Assembly: GCA_963829235.1 (NCBI GenBank)
Contig: CAWHIF010000003.1
Location: forward strand, 310,001 to 374,000
DNA length: 64,000 nt
Origin: Bog-756 sp963829235
Lineage (GTDB): Bacteria; Actinomycetota; Acidimicrobiia; Acidimicrobiales; RAAP-2
Direction: 5' to 3'
Part shown: piece by piece, positions 54,947 through 64,000 of the stretch
How the letters are laid out: every line of letters starts with the position of its first letter
Numbering within the stretch: the stretch's first letter is position 1
Position numbers and translations under genes: made by a program
The notes under the pieces: model-generated
Told to the model about the DNA's origin: nothing
What the model saw: only the letters and a program-made list of their open reading frames with translations
Databases searched by the model: none

Positions 54947-57793
54947 TCAGCGGGTGGGCACCGCACCCGGGGACGCCCGTTGACCGTCATCTTGGAAGCG
55001 GCCGATGAGGAACGTCTCCATGGCATCCACATCGAGAGGTCGGGCGTACAGGAATCCCTGACCGCTGTCGCAGTGCTCGCGCTCGAGCTGAGAATACTGT
55101 TCGGTCTCCTCGATCCCCTCGGCCAGCGTCTCCAGACCCAGGGTCTTCCCGAGCTGGACCAGGGTGCGGATGAGCGCCCCCGACTCCGGCGAGTCGGCCA
55201 TGGAAGAGATGAACGAGCGGTCGATCTTGAGGGTGTCGACCGGGAATTGTTGGAGATAGGCCAGCGAGGAGTAGCCCGTCCCGAAGTCGTCGATGGCAAT
55301 GCGGACTCCGGTGGCTTTGAGGGCGGCCAGCCGGGGCACGACGGCGGCCACGTTCCTCATGATGGCGGTCTCGGTGATCTCGATGGTCAGCGATGTGGCG
55401 ACGAACCCTGAAGTGGCCAGGGCGGCACAGACATCCTCGATCAGATTGTCGTTCTCGAGCTGTCGGGCCGATACGTTGACCGACACGTCCAGCGGGTAGC
55501 CGCGCTCGTGCCAGCGGGCACCCTGGCAGCACGCCTCCTTCAGCACCCACCGCCCGACCTCGCCGATCATGCCCGAGCCTTCGAGAATGGGAATGAAGGA
55601 CTCGGGTTGGACGATGCCCCGGCGCGGGTGGTTCCAACGCAGCAGGGCCTCCACTCCGGTGGTCTGTCCGCCGGCCAGATTGAAGATGGGTTGGTAGACG
55701 AGCGAAAACTGTCCGGCTGGCAGCGCTTCCCGGAGGTCCATCTCCAGGAGGTGGTGGTCCTGCACGGCGGTGTGCATCTCGGGCTCGAAGACCACGAAGC
55801 AGTTCTTGCCGGCGGCCTTCGCCTCGTAGAGGGCGATGTCGGCATCACGCAGGAGGTGCGTCGCCGATGCCCGGGTGCCGACGGCGATGCCGATACTGGC
55901 CGTCAGGGTGAGGGCTCCGGCTGGTTGCACCGGGAGCTCGAAGGGTGCCCGCAGCACCTCGATCAGCCGCTCGGCCACCAACTCGGGCCCGGCGTCCATG
56001 CAGCTCCCGTCCACCAGCACGACGAACTCATCGCCACCCAGGCGGCCGATGCTGTCGCTGCCGCGCATGGTCACCGAAAGCCGCTCGGAGACCGCTTGGA
56101 GAAGCTGGTCCCCGACCCCGTGTCCGAGGGCGTCGTTCACATCCTTGAATCCGTCGAGATCGATGAACAACGCGGCCACCTGAACATCGGCTCGCCGAGC
56201 GCGGGCCAGCATCTGCTCGGCGCGGTCGAGGATCAGGGCCCGGTTGGGCAGGCCGGTCAGGGCGTCGTGGACGGCCTGGAAGCGGATCTGGTCGACCAGT
56301 CGAGCGTTGGAGATGGCGGTCGATGCCTGGGCGGCCAGCCCTTTGAGGCGATCGGCCAGCCTGGGGGTGAACGTCAGCCGCTCGGGCTCTTCGGTGACGC
56401 TGGCCACGATGGCGCCGATCGTCTCACCGCCCACCACGATCGGAGCCGACACCGAGGCGACGCTCCCGAAGTCCGAGAAGCTGCTCTGGAACACTCCGCC
56501 GACCATGACCGCGTCGTCCGGTGCCGAGTCGAACGATCGAGACCTGATGCGAGCGATGTCTTCGTCGCTGTAGCCGACAGACCCTGCCAATCGGATGCCA
56601 TCGTCGCATGTTCCGAAGTCACCGACCGTATCCAAGAAGATGGCGGCCCGATCACAGTCGATGACGTCCGGCACGGCCTGGGCCACCTTCGACGCCATCT
56701 CCTGGGTGCTCACGATTTCCGTCAACGACGTGGCCAGATCCAACAGGACCTGGGCGGTGTTGGCCTGGTGCCGAGCCTCGTCGAGGGCGTCCGCGGTGTC
56801 CAGAGCGGCGGCGGCCAGGCGGGCGTAGGTCTCGAGGCTGGTCTTCGACAGCGAAGAGAAGACACCGCCGCCCTCATCGACGGCCAGGACACCGTAACGA
56901 CGGCGGGCCGATGCCACATCGACAGCGATGATCTTGTCGGGGCCGGTCCGCCCAGCCAGGAGGTCGTCGGCGATCGAGTCCGCGTCCGATTGGGTGAGCC
57001 CCTCGGAATAGACCTTCCGAGGCGCGCCTGCCCGCGGCTCGAGGGCCAGCAGTGCACCACCGGCTCCGACCGCCGTTCGCAGCGAAGAACCCACAAATCC
57101 CTGGAGGACATCCTCGAACCGTTCGTTGGAGGCGAGATCGGCGATCATGTCCTGGATCTGTCCGAGCCGGGCCTCGAACAACTCGGCGCGCATCCGATAG
57201 TGATCCGCCTTCAACGAGTCCGTGTCGTTCTGCTGCCAACGCAGTCTGAACAGACAGGTCGCGTCTCCCCGGCACTGGCACTCTTCTTCGACGACCTCAC
57301 CGGGTGGGAGATTGAACACGATGGGGACCAGTGCGTACTGCACCGCGGCAAAGTCGCAGTACTCAGGATACGGCGCGTACCCGTCCACGAACCATTCGCG
57401 GATCGTCCACTCGTTGGAGGCCACCTCAGCCTTTTCGTACCGTCGAATCGGCACCAGGGGGTTGAGGGCCGATCCGCCGGCCAGCAGCGCGCCGGGAGAA
57501 TCCAGTGTCTGTGCGGCCTGGGACAGCTCCCACTTCCTCAACCAGTCGGACAGCAGCTCGGATTGCTCGAGGAGACTTGTCGCATCCAACCGGGTGCGCT
57601 CCTCGAGGAGCCGCTTGAACTGAAGGTATGAGCTCCACGAAGCGACGTCAGCCAGCTCCTCCAGGCTCCGGGTCTCACCCGCCCTGTGCAACAGCTCGGT
57701 GATCCGGTCCGACGGCATCGTCCCGACCAGGAACTCCAGAAACATCTTCGTGTACACACCCGAAACATGGTGCTCCGCCTGGATCGCCTCCAT
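54947..57793 (-). CDS. Cyclic-di-GMP sensor protein: V4R-like, two GAF-like, GGDEF and EAL domains
   Basis: 948 residues. Residues 1-200 hold an uncharacterised sensor resembling heme-NO/V4R-type domains, ending in 'EEECQCRGDATCLFRLRW' with three cysteines. Two GAF-like regions follow (about 225-350 and 360-515). The GGDEF domain (about 525-690) has 'DALTGLPNRALILDRAEQML' and an intact 'RLGGDEFVVLVDG'. The EAL domain (about 700-935) has 'GVEALLRWNHP', 'IEITETAIM' and 'DDFGTGYSSLAYL', all typical of active phosphodiesterases. It therefore has the motifs both to make and to degrade c-di-GMP. There are no membrane segments. The ATG 57793 start has a weak site. Confidence 0.92.
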   Translation of the reverse strand: MEAIQAEHHVSGVYTKMFLEFLVGTMPSDRITELLHRAGETRSLEELADVASWSSYLQFKRLLEERTRLDATSLLEQSELLSDWLRKWELSQAAQTLDSPGALLAGGSALNPLVPIRRYEKAEVASNEWTIREWFVDGYAPYPEYCDFAAVQYALVPIVFNLPPGEVVEEECQCRGDATCLFRLRWQQNDTDSLKADHYRMRAELFEARLGQIQDMIADLASNERFEDVLQGFVGSSLRTAVGAGGALLALEPRAGAPRKVYSEGLTQSDADSIADDLLAGRTGPDKIIAVDVASARRRYGVLAVDEGGGVFSSLSKTSLETYARLAAAALDTADALDEARHQANTAQVLLDLATSLTEIVSTQEMASKVAQAVPDVIDCDRAAIFLDTVGDFGTCDDGIRLAGSVGYSDEDIARIRSRSFDSAPDDAVMVGGVFQSSFSDFGSVASVSAPIVVGGETIGAIVASVTEEPERLTFTPRLADRLKGLAAQASTAISNARLVDQIRFQAVHDALTGLPNRALILDRAEQMLARARRADVQVAALFIDLDGFKDVNDALGHGVGDQLLQAVSERLSVTMRGSDSIGRLGGDEFVVLVDGSCMDAGPELVAERLIEVLRAPFELPVQPAGALTLTASIGIAVGTRASATHLLRDADIALYEAKAAGKNCFVVFEPEMHTAVQDHHLLEMDLREALPAGQFSLVYQPIFNLAGGQTTGVEALLRWNHPRRGIVQPESFIPILEGSGMIGEVGRWVLKEACCQGARWHERGYPLDVSVNVSARQLENDNLIEDVCAALATSGFVATSLTIEITETAIMRNVAAVVPRLAALKATGVRIAIDDFGTGYSSLAYLQQFPVDTLKIDRSFISSMADSPESGALIRTLVQLGKTLGLETLAEGIEETEQYSQLEREHCDSGQGFLYARPLDVDAMETFLIGRFQDDGQRASPGAVPTR

Positions 57794-57878
57794 CCCCTGA
57801 GCGTCGGCAGATCCCCCGCTGTCCTTTAACCCAGCCGAGAATTGACTCCCGGGTAACCAGGTGACGCACGCTGCACCA

Positions 57879-58598
57879 TCAGGCGCGGGCGATCTCGAGC
57901 AGCGCTTCGGCCACCTGCTCCGGCTCGGTGATCATCAGATCGTGCCCGGTGTCGATGTCCCACAGACGACCCTCGGACCGAGCCTCTTCCATCAGTTGGG
58001 CGTCCCGGGTGGCGAGCGTCGAGGTGCAGACGACATGGAACCGGGGGATCCCCCACAGGGCATCCTCGTTCCTCAGATCGAGCGGTTGCTCAAAGCACTT
58101 CCACGGGTGGCCGGTGAGCCGATCGGCCATCCATGCCAGGTCGTCCGGATCGGTCACGCCGTAGAACAGACCCGCCTCCGGCGCGGGCAGCAACACGAGT
58201 TCGACGCCATCGACGATCTCCCCGGCAGGGCGGACCGCCTCGATGACGGGTCCGGCCACGTCGACCAGGGACTGGCCATTGACCGGGTTGGCCGCGTCCA
58301 GGTACACGAGGCGGCCGATCCGGTCGGCTATCCGATCGGCGACTCCGGTGATGACCATGCCGCCGTAGCTGTGACCGACCAGGATGATGTCGTGGAGGTC
58401 TTCGAACTCCACCACCGCGACGATGTCACGGATGTGCATATCGAGGTCGACACTCCCGCTCAACAGATGGGCCCGTTCACCCACACCGGTCATCGTCGGG
58501 GCATAGACCTCATGCCCGGCCGACCTGAGGAGCCTGGCCACCCGCTGGTAGCACCACCCGCCGTGACCACCTCCGTGAACCAGAACGTACGACGCCAT
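57879..58598 (-). CDS. Alpha/beta hydrolase (salicylate esterase/hydroxynitrile lyase-like)
   Basis: 239 residues. 'YVLVHGGGHGGWCYQRVARL' forms the oxyanion-hole loop, 'ILVGHSYGGMVITGVA' the nucleophile elbow (Ser), and 'DIDTGHDLMITEPEQVAE' the catalytic His; the acid residue is uncertain. This small cap-less group includes plant hydroxynitrile lyases and methylesterases and many bacterial esterases. ATG 58598 follows AAGGAGA. It lies upstream of and in the same direction as the GGDEF-EAL gene, with 85 bp between, and may be co-transcribed. Confidence 0.87.
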   Translation of the reverse strand: MASYVLVHGGGHGGWCYQRVARLLRSAGHEVYAPTMTGVGERAHLLSGSVDLDMHIRDIVAVVEFEDLHDIILVGHSYGGMVITGVADRIADRIGRLVYLDAANPVNGQSLVDVAGPVIEAVRPAGEIVDGVELVLLPAPEAGLFYGVTDPDDLAWMADRLTGHPWKCFEQPLDLRNEDALWGIPRFHVVCTSTLATRDAQLMEEARSEGRLWDIDTGHDLMITEPEQVAEALLEIARA

Positions 58599-58921
58599 CC
58601 TCGTGATCTCCTTCGATGGGTTCAGGGGTCAGTCCCGACTGAGCCAGAACGGCAGTCCACGGTTGAACCGTGTTGACAGCTGGCCCCCAGCATGACAGCC
58701 GCCGGACCCCGACGAGGCCGATCCAGCAGCTGATACTGGTACCCATGAACGGCTCGATGCAAGGTGCACCCCGATGGGGACGGTTCGCGCCAGCCGCTGA
58801 GCTCGGGACGGACATCTCGCCGTCGGGACGGGCGCGACACCTTACGATGGCACCCGATCCCACAGGCGATCCCGGCGCATCCGAACACTGCGGATACTCG
58901 GCCGAGGGCAGGAGGTAGCAG
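58599..58921. other. Divergent 323-bp gap with no supported gene
   Basis: Lies between the divergent hydrolase and the 87-residue gene. Short frames here have no ribosome site or similarity. The only functional signal seen is AGGAGG at 58910-58915 for the next gene. Confidence 0.5.
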
Positions 58922-59185
58922 ATGTCCAGCGATGACGACCTGTTCGATCAGGTGGGTCTCACCCTCAAAGATCGCCCGGGTTGGAGATATGAGCCGTCGA
59001 CGACACCGGGGGCTCAGCCGTCATGGTGCCTCACTGCGGATGGAGAGATCCTGCTCAGCGTCACGGTGATCGATGGAATTCACTCGGTCTATCTCCCGAA
59101 CGAGGATTTGGAGATCGATTTCGACACCAGGGAGAGACTGGTGGCATGGATCGATGCGAACGAGCCCCGGTTCGGTTCGCATTGA
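58922..59185 (+). CDS. Small hypothetical protein, 87 residues
   Basis: ATG 58922 has AGGAGG (58910-58915) 6 bases upstream, which is strong support that it is translated. The protein is acidic: 'MSSDDDLFDQVGLTLKDRPG', 'WCLTADGEILLSVTVIDGIH', 'SVYLPNEDLEIDFDTRERLV', 'AWIDANEPRFGSH'. The pattern of alternating hydrophobics suggests a small alpha-beta fold. No family was recognised and no signal peptide is present. Confidence 0.7.
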   Translation: MSSDDDLFDQVGLTLKDRPGWRYEPSTTPGAQPSWCLTADGEILLSVTVIDGIHSVYLPNEDLEIDFDTRERLVAWIDANEPRFGSH

Positions 59186-59632
59186 CGGCCGGGGCCCTCT
59201 CCAGGTGAGGCGGACCGGAGAGCGCCGAGTGGGATCTCCGCCCACCCCCGGAGAATGGACCAACCCACCCTTGTGTTAGCGACACGGGCAGCCTGACGAT
59301 GGTGGTCGTCGCCCCCGGATAGACGGGGAGTGGGCCGGATCCGCGAGAAGACGCCCCGGCCACCGGGACACGCTGAAACGAATCGGCCACGAGAAGTGAA
59401 GGAATCGCCCGCAAGAAGGCTCGGCGCTGAAAATGCCGGGGTCAGAGCCGGTCCGGCGCACGAAAGTTCAGGGTGTTTCGGCAGTAGTGCAGGGTACCGA
59501 TTGAAAGAGTTGACCCGTACTGTTCGTAGAGGCGCTGTGCCACAACGATCCTTGCGCGCAGTGAGTCGTGCCGCAGTCAGCGAGACAGGGAGCGGCGCGG
59601 CCTGAGAACCGGAAGAGGGGCAACTCAGTTCA
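59186..59632. promoter_or_regulatory. 447-bp leader of the large secreted protein
   Basis: No supported gene. It is expected to hold the promoter and 5' leader of the large secreted protein at 59633. A 'ggaagagggg' site lies at 59611-59620, 12 bases before its ATG. TTGACC near 59511 is a possible -35 element, but no matching -10 is clear. Confidence 0.4.
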
Positions 59633-62600
59633 ATGAATCGATTCCTGCGGTCCGCGATCACCGTCACGATGGCTTGTCTGCTGGGGCTCACCATGTTGTC
59701 GGTGGTGGCCAAGGCGGCGGCCTCCGCCACCCCGGTGGAGCTCAGCCTCAATGTGCTGCTCATCGGCGCGGGGTCGACCGACCCGACCACCGCCGCCTGG
59801 CAGTCGGCGCTCAGCCAGGAGGGGGTGGCCTACACCGAGGTCACCGCGACCAACACCGCCACCTACGGGTCCTACGCGGTCACCCTGCCCGCCCTCACCA
59901 CCGGCTCGGTGGGCAACTTCAACGCAGTGGTCATCGCCGACTCGCCGGCCGCCTACGCCGCCGGCCAGCTCACCGCCCTCGACGCCTATGAGGCTTCCTT
60001 CGGGGTGCGCCAGATCGACGGGTATACGGCCCCCTACCTCGGGATCACCCTGGCCTCGTCCGGCGCCCTCGACGGCACCACCGGGACCCTGACCGCGGCC
60101 GGGCTGGCCGCCCTGCCCGAGCTGGCCGGGCCCATCCCCTTTGCCACCGGCACCTACGGCTATCCGGCCACGGTCACCGCCGGGGCCCCGTTCACCCCGT
60201 GGCTGGACAACGCGGCCGGCCAGGTCCTCGCCGGTGTCTACCAGCACCCGGCGACCGACGCCCAGGCCAACGTGGCCGAGCTCGAGCTCGGCTTCGACTA
60301 CAACGCCACCCAGCTCCAGTGGGAGCTCCTCGCCCCCGGGCTCATCAACTGGGTCACCCAGGACTCCCACCTCGGGATCGACCGCCACTACGTCGAGATG
60401 GACATCGACGACACCTTCACCCCGGACAACGCCTGGTCGACGACCGTCCACGACAACGACTACTCGGACGCCGACTCCCTGCGCATGGACGCGGCCGACG
60501 TCATCAGCTCGGCCGACTGGTCCAACCCGACCCAGGAGAACACTCCCACCGCCCGCCCGGCCGGTGAGCCGGCCACCGCCTTCCGCCTCGACCAGCTGTT
60601 CAACTACGGGGGCACCGTCGAGTACCAGAACGGCGAGCTCGACCTGCCCGGCGAGCCGGCCTCCTGCGATGCCGCCGGCGATGCCGCCGGCACCTGTGGG
60701 CCCGACCCGCTGCTGGCCCAGTTCCAGGCCACCGACCCGGCCACGGGCAAGCCCTACTCGGACGACTTCGGCTGGCTCAGCCACACCTATGACACCCCCT
60801 ACCTCGACGTGGGCTGTGCCACGGAGGACTACATCGAGGCCGAGCTCAACGAGAACACCGCCGATGTGACCGCGGCCCCGGGGGCGACGCCCGGCACCGG
60901 CGGCCTCGGCCTGCCCGAGTCGACCATCGCCTCGGGGGCTTCGGATGTGGCCAACCCCTATGGGACCTACAACCCCCAGGTGTTCGTGCCCGGCAACCAC
61001 TCCGGCTTCGCCGACCTCGACCCGGGCACCCCGGCCACGGTCGACCCGCCCGACCTCGACGAGGCCACGGCCAACACGACCGGTGGCACCCTCGGGGCCG
61101 GCACCTACGAGTACGCGGTGACCGACCAGTTCAACGGGGCCGACTCGACCGCCACCGACCAGTCCCAGGCCTATGTGACCGACGGCCTCCAGGGCGACCT
61201 CGCCCCGGTGGTGGTCACCGGTTCGACCGGGTCGGTCGACCTCGTCTGGCAGTCCATCTGCCACGCGGCCAACTACATCATCTACCGGGCCCCGGTGTCG
61301 GGCTCGACGGTCGGGCCCTGGACCGAGATCGGCACCTATGCCACCCCGGACTCGGCCACCCTGCCCGACAACAGCTCGGGCGACACCAGCCCGGCCCAGA
61401 CGGCCACGGTGTGCTCGGGGCCGACCTATGACCCGACCTCGTGTGCCGGCGAGCAGGAGCTCACCTTCACCGACACCGGGGGGACCACGGGGGCGCCGGC
61501 CGGGGTGACCTACCTCGACACCCCCATGCCCGCGGGCTGGACCCCGCCCGTCGTGGAGAACGCCAACGAGCTGCCCTGGGAGCAGAACCCCTACTTCAGC
61601 AGTGCCCTCACCGCGGCCGGGATCACGACCGTCGGGGCCGACGCCTCCAAGGCCTACCCCGACCCGGCCAACGACGCCTTCGGCATCGGGGCCACCTACA
61701 CCGGGGCCACCTACGCCGCCGGCCAGCCCTTCGTGGACGGCACCTCCCAGGTGGCCCCCCGCCACCCCATCAACGTCTTCTACAACGCGGCCACCAACGC
61801 CGAGGAGCTCGACGAGTACAACACCCTCTACACCTCGGTGGCCCCCGACTCCCAGTGCCACGACACGACGGTGACGACGTGCGCCTCGACGCTCTACACC
61901 TTCCCCGAGGTCATCGACCAGGTCGTCTCGGGCATGTTCACCAACCTGTTGTCGAACGACCCCGAGATCAGCTACGTCCACCAGACCAACACCATGGGGA
62001 CACCGCCCTATTCGAGCATCCTGCCCCCGGCGGGCTACGTGCCCGCAGCCACGGCCCAGCCCGGCACCGACGGGGACGGGACCCTCTATGAGGTCCTCAA
62101 CCCGCTCATCTCGGAGTACGACTCCTACTTCACCGCCGCCACCCCCTATGTGCAGCTGACCCTCGGCGGGGTGGGCCAGGTGCTGGCCGACCAGACGGCC
62201 TGGTCGGCGGCCCAGACCGCAGGCACGGTCAAGGCCACCGAGGAGAACGGCGTGGTCACGGTGACCAACACCGGCACCGGGGCGGTCAACGTCCCGGTCA
62301 CCGTGCCCCCGGGCACGACGGTCGGGGGCGCCGCCTTCGGCTCGGCCTATGACGGCCAGCTGTCGGGCTGGACCAGTGTGGCCGGCACCGGCTCGGCCAC
62401 CCTGACCGAGAACGTGGGCCCGACCATCACCAGCGCCAACTCGGCTGCCTCCAACGTGGGTGCGCCCTTTTCCACCACCGTGACCACCACCGGGTCCCCG
62501 GCTCCGGCCCTCACCGAGACCGGGTCCCTGCCCACCGGGGTCACCTTCGTCGACAACGGCAACGGGACGGCCACCATCTCGGGCACCCCGGCCGCCGGCA

Positions 62601-64000
62601 CCGGGGCCTCCTACCCGATCACCATCACGGCCAAGAACGCCAACGGGACCGCCACCCAGGTCTTCACCCTGACCAACGCCCAGGCCCCGACCATCACCTC
62701 CGCGTCGACGGCCGCCTTCGTCGTGGGCACCGCCGGCACCTACACGGTGACCACCACCGGGTACCCGGCCGCCACCATCACCGAGTCGGGCACCCTGCCG
62801 ACAGGCCTCACCTTTACCGCCGGGACCACCGGGTCGGCCACCATCTCGGGCACCCCGGCCAGCGGCACGGCCGGGACCTACCCGGTGACCGTCACGGCCA
62901 CCAACGTCAGCGATGACTCGACGTCCACCCTGGACCTCACCATCACGGTGAGTGCCAGCGCCGCTCCGGCCATCACCAGCGCGGGGACGGCCGACTTCAC
63001 CCTGGGCACGGCCGGCGCCTTCGCCGTGACCACCACCGGTTCGCCCACCCCGGCCATCACCGAGACGGGCACCCTGCCCGCCGGGCTCACCTTTGTCGAC
63101 CAGCACAACGGCACCGCCCTCTTGTCGGGGACCCCGACGGCCACCGGCACGACCGCCCTCACCGTCACCGCGGCCAACGGCAACGCCCCGAACGCCACCC
63201 AGACCCTCACCGTCGTCGTGGGCCAGGCCCCGGCCATCACCAGTGCCACCTCGACCTCGTTCGCCCCCGGGGTGGCCGGGTCCTTCTCGGTGACCACCAC
63301 CGGGTACCCGGCCCCCGCCCTGGGTGAGACCGGAACCCTTCCCACCGGGGTCACCTTCGTCGACAACGGCAACGGCACGGCCACCCTGGCCGGCACGGCC
63401 ACGGCCGGCGGCACCTACCCACTCACCCTCACCGCCGTCAACGGCACCGGCATCATCACCCAGGCCTTCACGCTGAACGTGGCGGCGGCATCGATCGTCA
63501 TCACCAGTGCCAGTTCGGACACCGCCAAGGTCGGCACCGCCTTCACCTTCCCGGTGACGGCGACCGGTTCCCCGACACCGACCCTCTCAGAGACCGGCGC
63601 CCTGCCCGCGGGGGTCACCTTCACCGCCGGGGCAGCCGGCACGGCCAAGCTAAGCGGCACACCGACCGCGGGCGGTGTGTTCCCCCTCACCATCAGCGCG
63701 GCCAACACCTCGGGTACGGTGACCCAGGCCTTCACGCTCACCGTCGACCAGGCCCCGGCCATCACCAGCCCGGCCTCGTACACCGCGGCCACCGGCACCG
63801 CCTTCAGCTTCCCGGTGACCACGACGGGTACCCCGGCGGCGACCCTCACCGGGACCGGAACCCTGCCCAACGGCGTCACCTTCACGGCCGGAACCAACGG
63901 AACGGCGACGCTGGCCGGCACGGCCACCACCGCGGGGACGTCGCACCTGACCATTACCGCCACCAACGCTTCGGGCACGGTGACCCAGGCCTTCACGCTG
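59633..64000 (+). CDS. Large secreted Agd3-like (CE18-type) deacetylase domain protein with Ig-like repeats (3' partial)
   Basis: At least 1,456 codons with no stop before the window end. A signal peptide opens it ('ITVTMACLLGLTMLSVVAKA'). Residues about 30-240 are a beta-rich region, then 'LGIDRHYVEMDIDDTFTPDN' and 'FGWLSHTYDTPYLDVGCATE'. Order and wording resemble the Agd3 family of exopolysaccharide (galactosaminogalactan-type) deacetylases (NodB-like, CE18). A fibronectin-like part follows at about 470-580. From about residue 930 there are six He_PIG-type Ig-like repeats of 85-92 residues ('LPTGVTFVDNGNGTATISGT', 'SYPITITAKN'). One Agd3 metal His position is Thr here, so activity is uncertain. 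It probably acts in or on the cell envelope or biofilm. Confidence 0.75.
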   Translation, partial: MNRFLRSAITVTMACLLGLTMLSVVAKAAASATPVELSLNVLLIGAGSTDPTTAAWQSALSQEGVAYTEVTATNTATYGSYAVTLPALTTGSVGNFNAVVIADSPAAYAAGQLTALDAYEASFGVRQIDGYTAPYLGITLASSGALDGTTGTLTAAGLAALPELAGPIPFATGTYGYPATVTAGAPFTPWLDNAAGQVLAGVYQHPATDAQANVAELELGFDYNATQLQWELLAPGLINWVTQDSHLGIDRHYVEMDIDDTFTPDNAWSTTVHDNDYSDADSLRMDAADVISSADWSNPTQENTPTARPAGEPATAFRLDQLFNYGGTVEYQNGELDLPGEPASCDAAGDAAGTCGPDPLLAQFQATDPATGKPYSDDFGWLSHTYDTPYLDVGCATEDYIEAELNENTADVTAAPGATPGTGGLGLPESTIASGASDVANPYGTYNPQVFVPGNHSGFADLDPGTPATVDPPDLDEATANTTGGTLGAGTYEYAVTDQFNGADSTATDQSQAYVTDGLQGDLAPVVVTGSTGSVDLVWQSICHAANYIIYRAPVSGSTVGPWTEIGTYATPDSATLPDNSSGDTSPAQTATVCSGPTYDPTSCAGEQELTFTDTGGTTGAPAGVTYLDTPMPAGWTPPVVENANELPWEQNPYFSSALTAAGITTVGADASKAYPDPANDAFGIGATYTGATYAAGQPFVDGTSQVAPRHPINVFYNAATNAEELDEYNTLYTSVAPDSQCHDTTVTTCASTLYTFPEVIDQVVSGMFTNLLSNDPEISYVHQTNTMGTPPYSSILPPAGYVPAATAQPGTDGDGTLYEVLNPLISEYDSYFTAATPYVQLTLGGVGQVLADQTAWSAAQTAGTVKATEENGVVTVTNTGTGAVNVPVTVPPGTTVGGAAFGSAYDGQLSGWTSVAGTGSATLTENVGPTITSANSAASNVGAPFSTTVTTTGSPAPALTETGSLPTGVTFVDNGNGTATISGTPAAGTGASYPITITAKNANGTATQVFTLTNAQAPTITSASTAAFVVGTAGTYTVTTTGYPAATITESGTLPTGLTFTAGTTGSATISGTPASGTAGTYPVTVTATNVSDDSTSTLDLTITVSASAAPAITSAGTADFTLGTAGAFAVTTTGSPTPAITETGTLPAGLTFVDQHNGTALLSGTPTATGTTALTVTAANGNAPNATQTLTVVVGQAPAITSATSTSFAPGVAGSFSVTTTGYPAPALGETGTLPTGVTFVDNGNGTATLAGTATAGGTYPLTLTAVNGTGIITQAFTLNVAAASIVITSASSDTAKVGTAFTFPVTATGSPTPTLSETGALPAGVTFTAGAAGTAKLSGTPTAGGVFPLTISAANTSGTVTQAFTLTVDQAPAITSPASYTAATGTAFSFPVTTTGTPAATLTGTGTLPNGVTFTAGTNGTATLAGTATTAGTSHLTITATNASGTVTQAFTL

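Noticed and set aside
59630..63106. A 1,158-residue minus-strand open frame rich in Gly, Val, Arg
   Set aside because: It is the antisense of the large secreted protein. The plus-strand frame has a signal peptide, Ig-like repeats and family resemblance, whereas this one is low-complexity.

Overview
The window is GC-rich, densely coded actinobacterial DNA, most likely from a member of the Acidimicrobiia. Evidence for this is the abundance of acyl-CoA dehydrogenases, CaiB-type CoA-transferases and luciferase-like (F420-type) oxidoreductases, an IcmF fused mutase, GTG starts, and at 49.9-51.9 kb a secreted IPT/TIG protein with 42-residue 'DGGVFSFGDA' repeats of a kind common in Acidimicrobiales. 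No rRNA, tRNA or CRISPR array was seen.

Layout. 1-4.6 kb: a branched-chain amino-acid/amide-type ABC importer (fused LivH-LivM permease, two ATPases, lipoprotein). 4.5-5.3 kb: a DUF1778-GNAT toxin-antitoxin-like fusion with a degenerate tail. 5.4-9.4 kb: crotonase, quinone-reductase-like MDR, acyl-CoA dehydrogenase and TetR. 9.5-10.5 kb: a secreted GH26-like hydrolase. 10.6-15.2 kb: a B12-dependent IcmF mutase, a BtuF-like protein and a MarR regulator. 15.2-16.9 kb: thioesterase, DUF427 and ABM proteins. 17.6-44.5 kb: a large catabolic supercluster with three AMP-forming acyl-CoA ligases, two class III CoA-transferases, five acyl-CoA dehydrogenases (four of them in two adjacent pairs of the steroid side-chain type), two crotonases, two amidohydrolases, a P450, two SDRs, a Rieske oxygenase with a KshB-like reductase, a TauD-like dioxygenase, a CMD-family protein and two paralogous TetR regulators. 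44.6-49.3 kb: LLM oxidoreductase, thiolase, SDR and aldehyde dehydrogenase. 49.3-64 kb: a surface/envelope and signalling region with minisatellites, the repeat-rich secreted protein, a small secreted protein, a GGDEF-EAL sensor, an alpha/beta hydrolase, and a very large secreted Agd3-like (CE18-type) protein with Ig-like repeats that runs off the window.

Taken together, the 5-47 kb genes can activate a carboxylic acid (ligases or CoA-transferases), oxidise and hydrate it, cleave it by thiolysis, and attack rings or tertiary carbons (P450, Rieske and 2OG oxygenases). This suggests degradation of a steroid-, terpenoid- or alicyclic-like compound, but the substrate cannot be read from sequence.

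Many conserved genes between 1 and 44 kb are broken by frame changes. Every one I could resolve is a +1 change (one extra base), usually a C or G run longer by one, and several occur in single genes that are otherwise perfectly conserved. The most economical reading is a systematic consensus error rather than pseudogenisation, so I annotate these as genes spanning the breaks.
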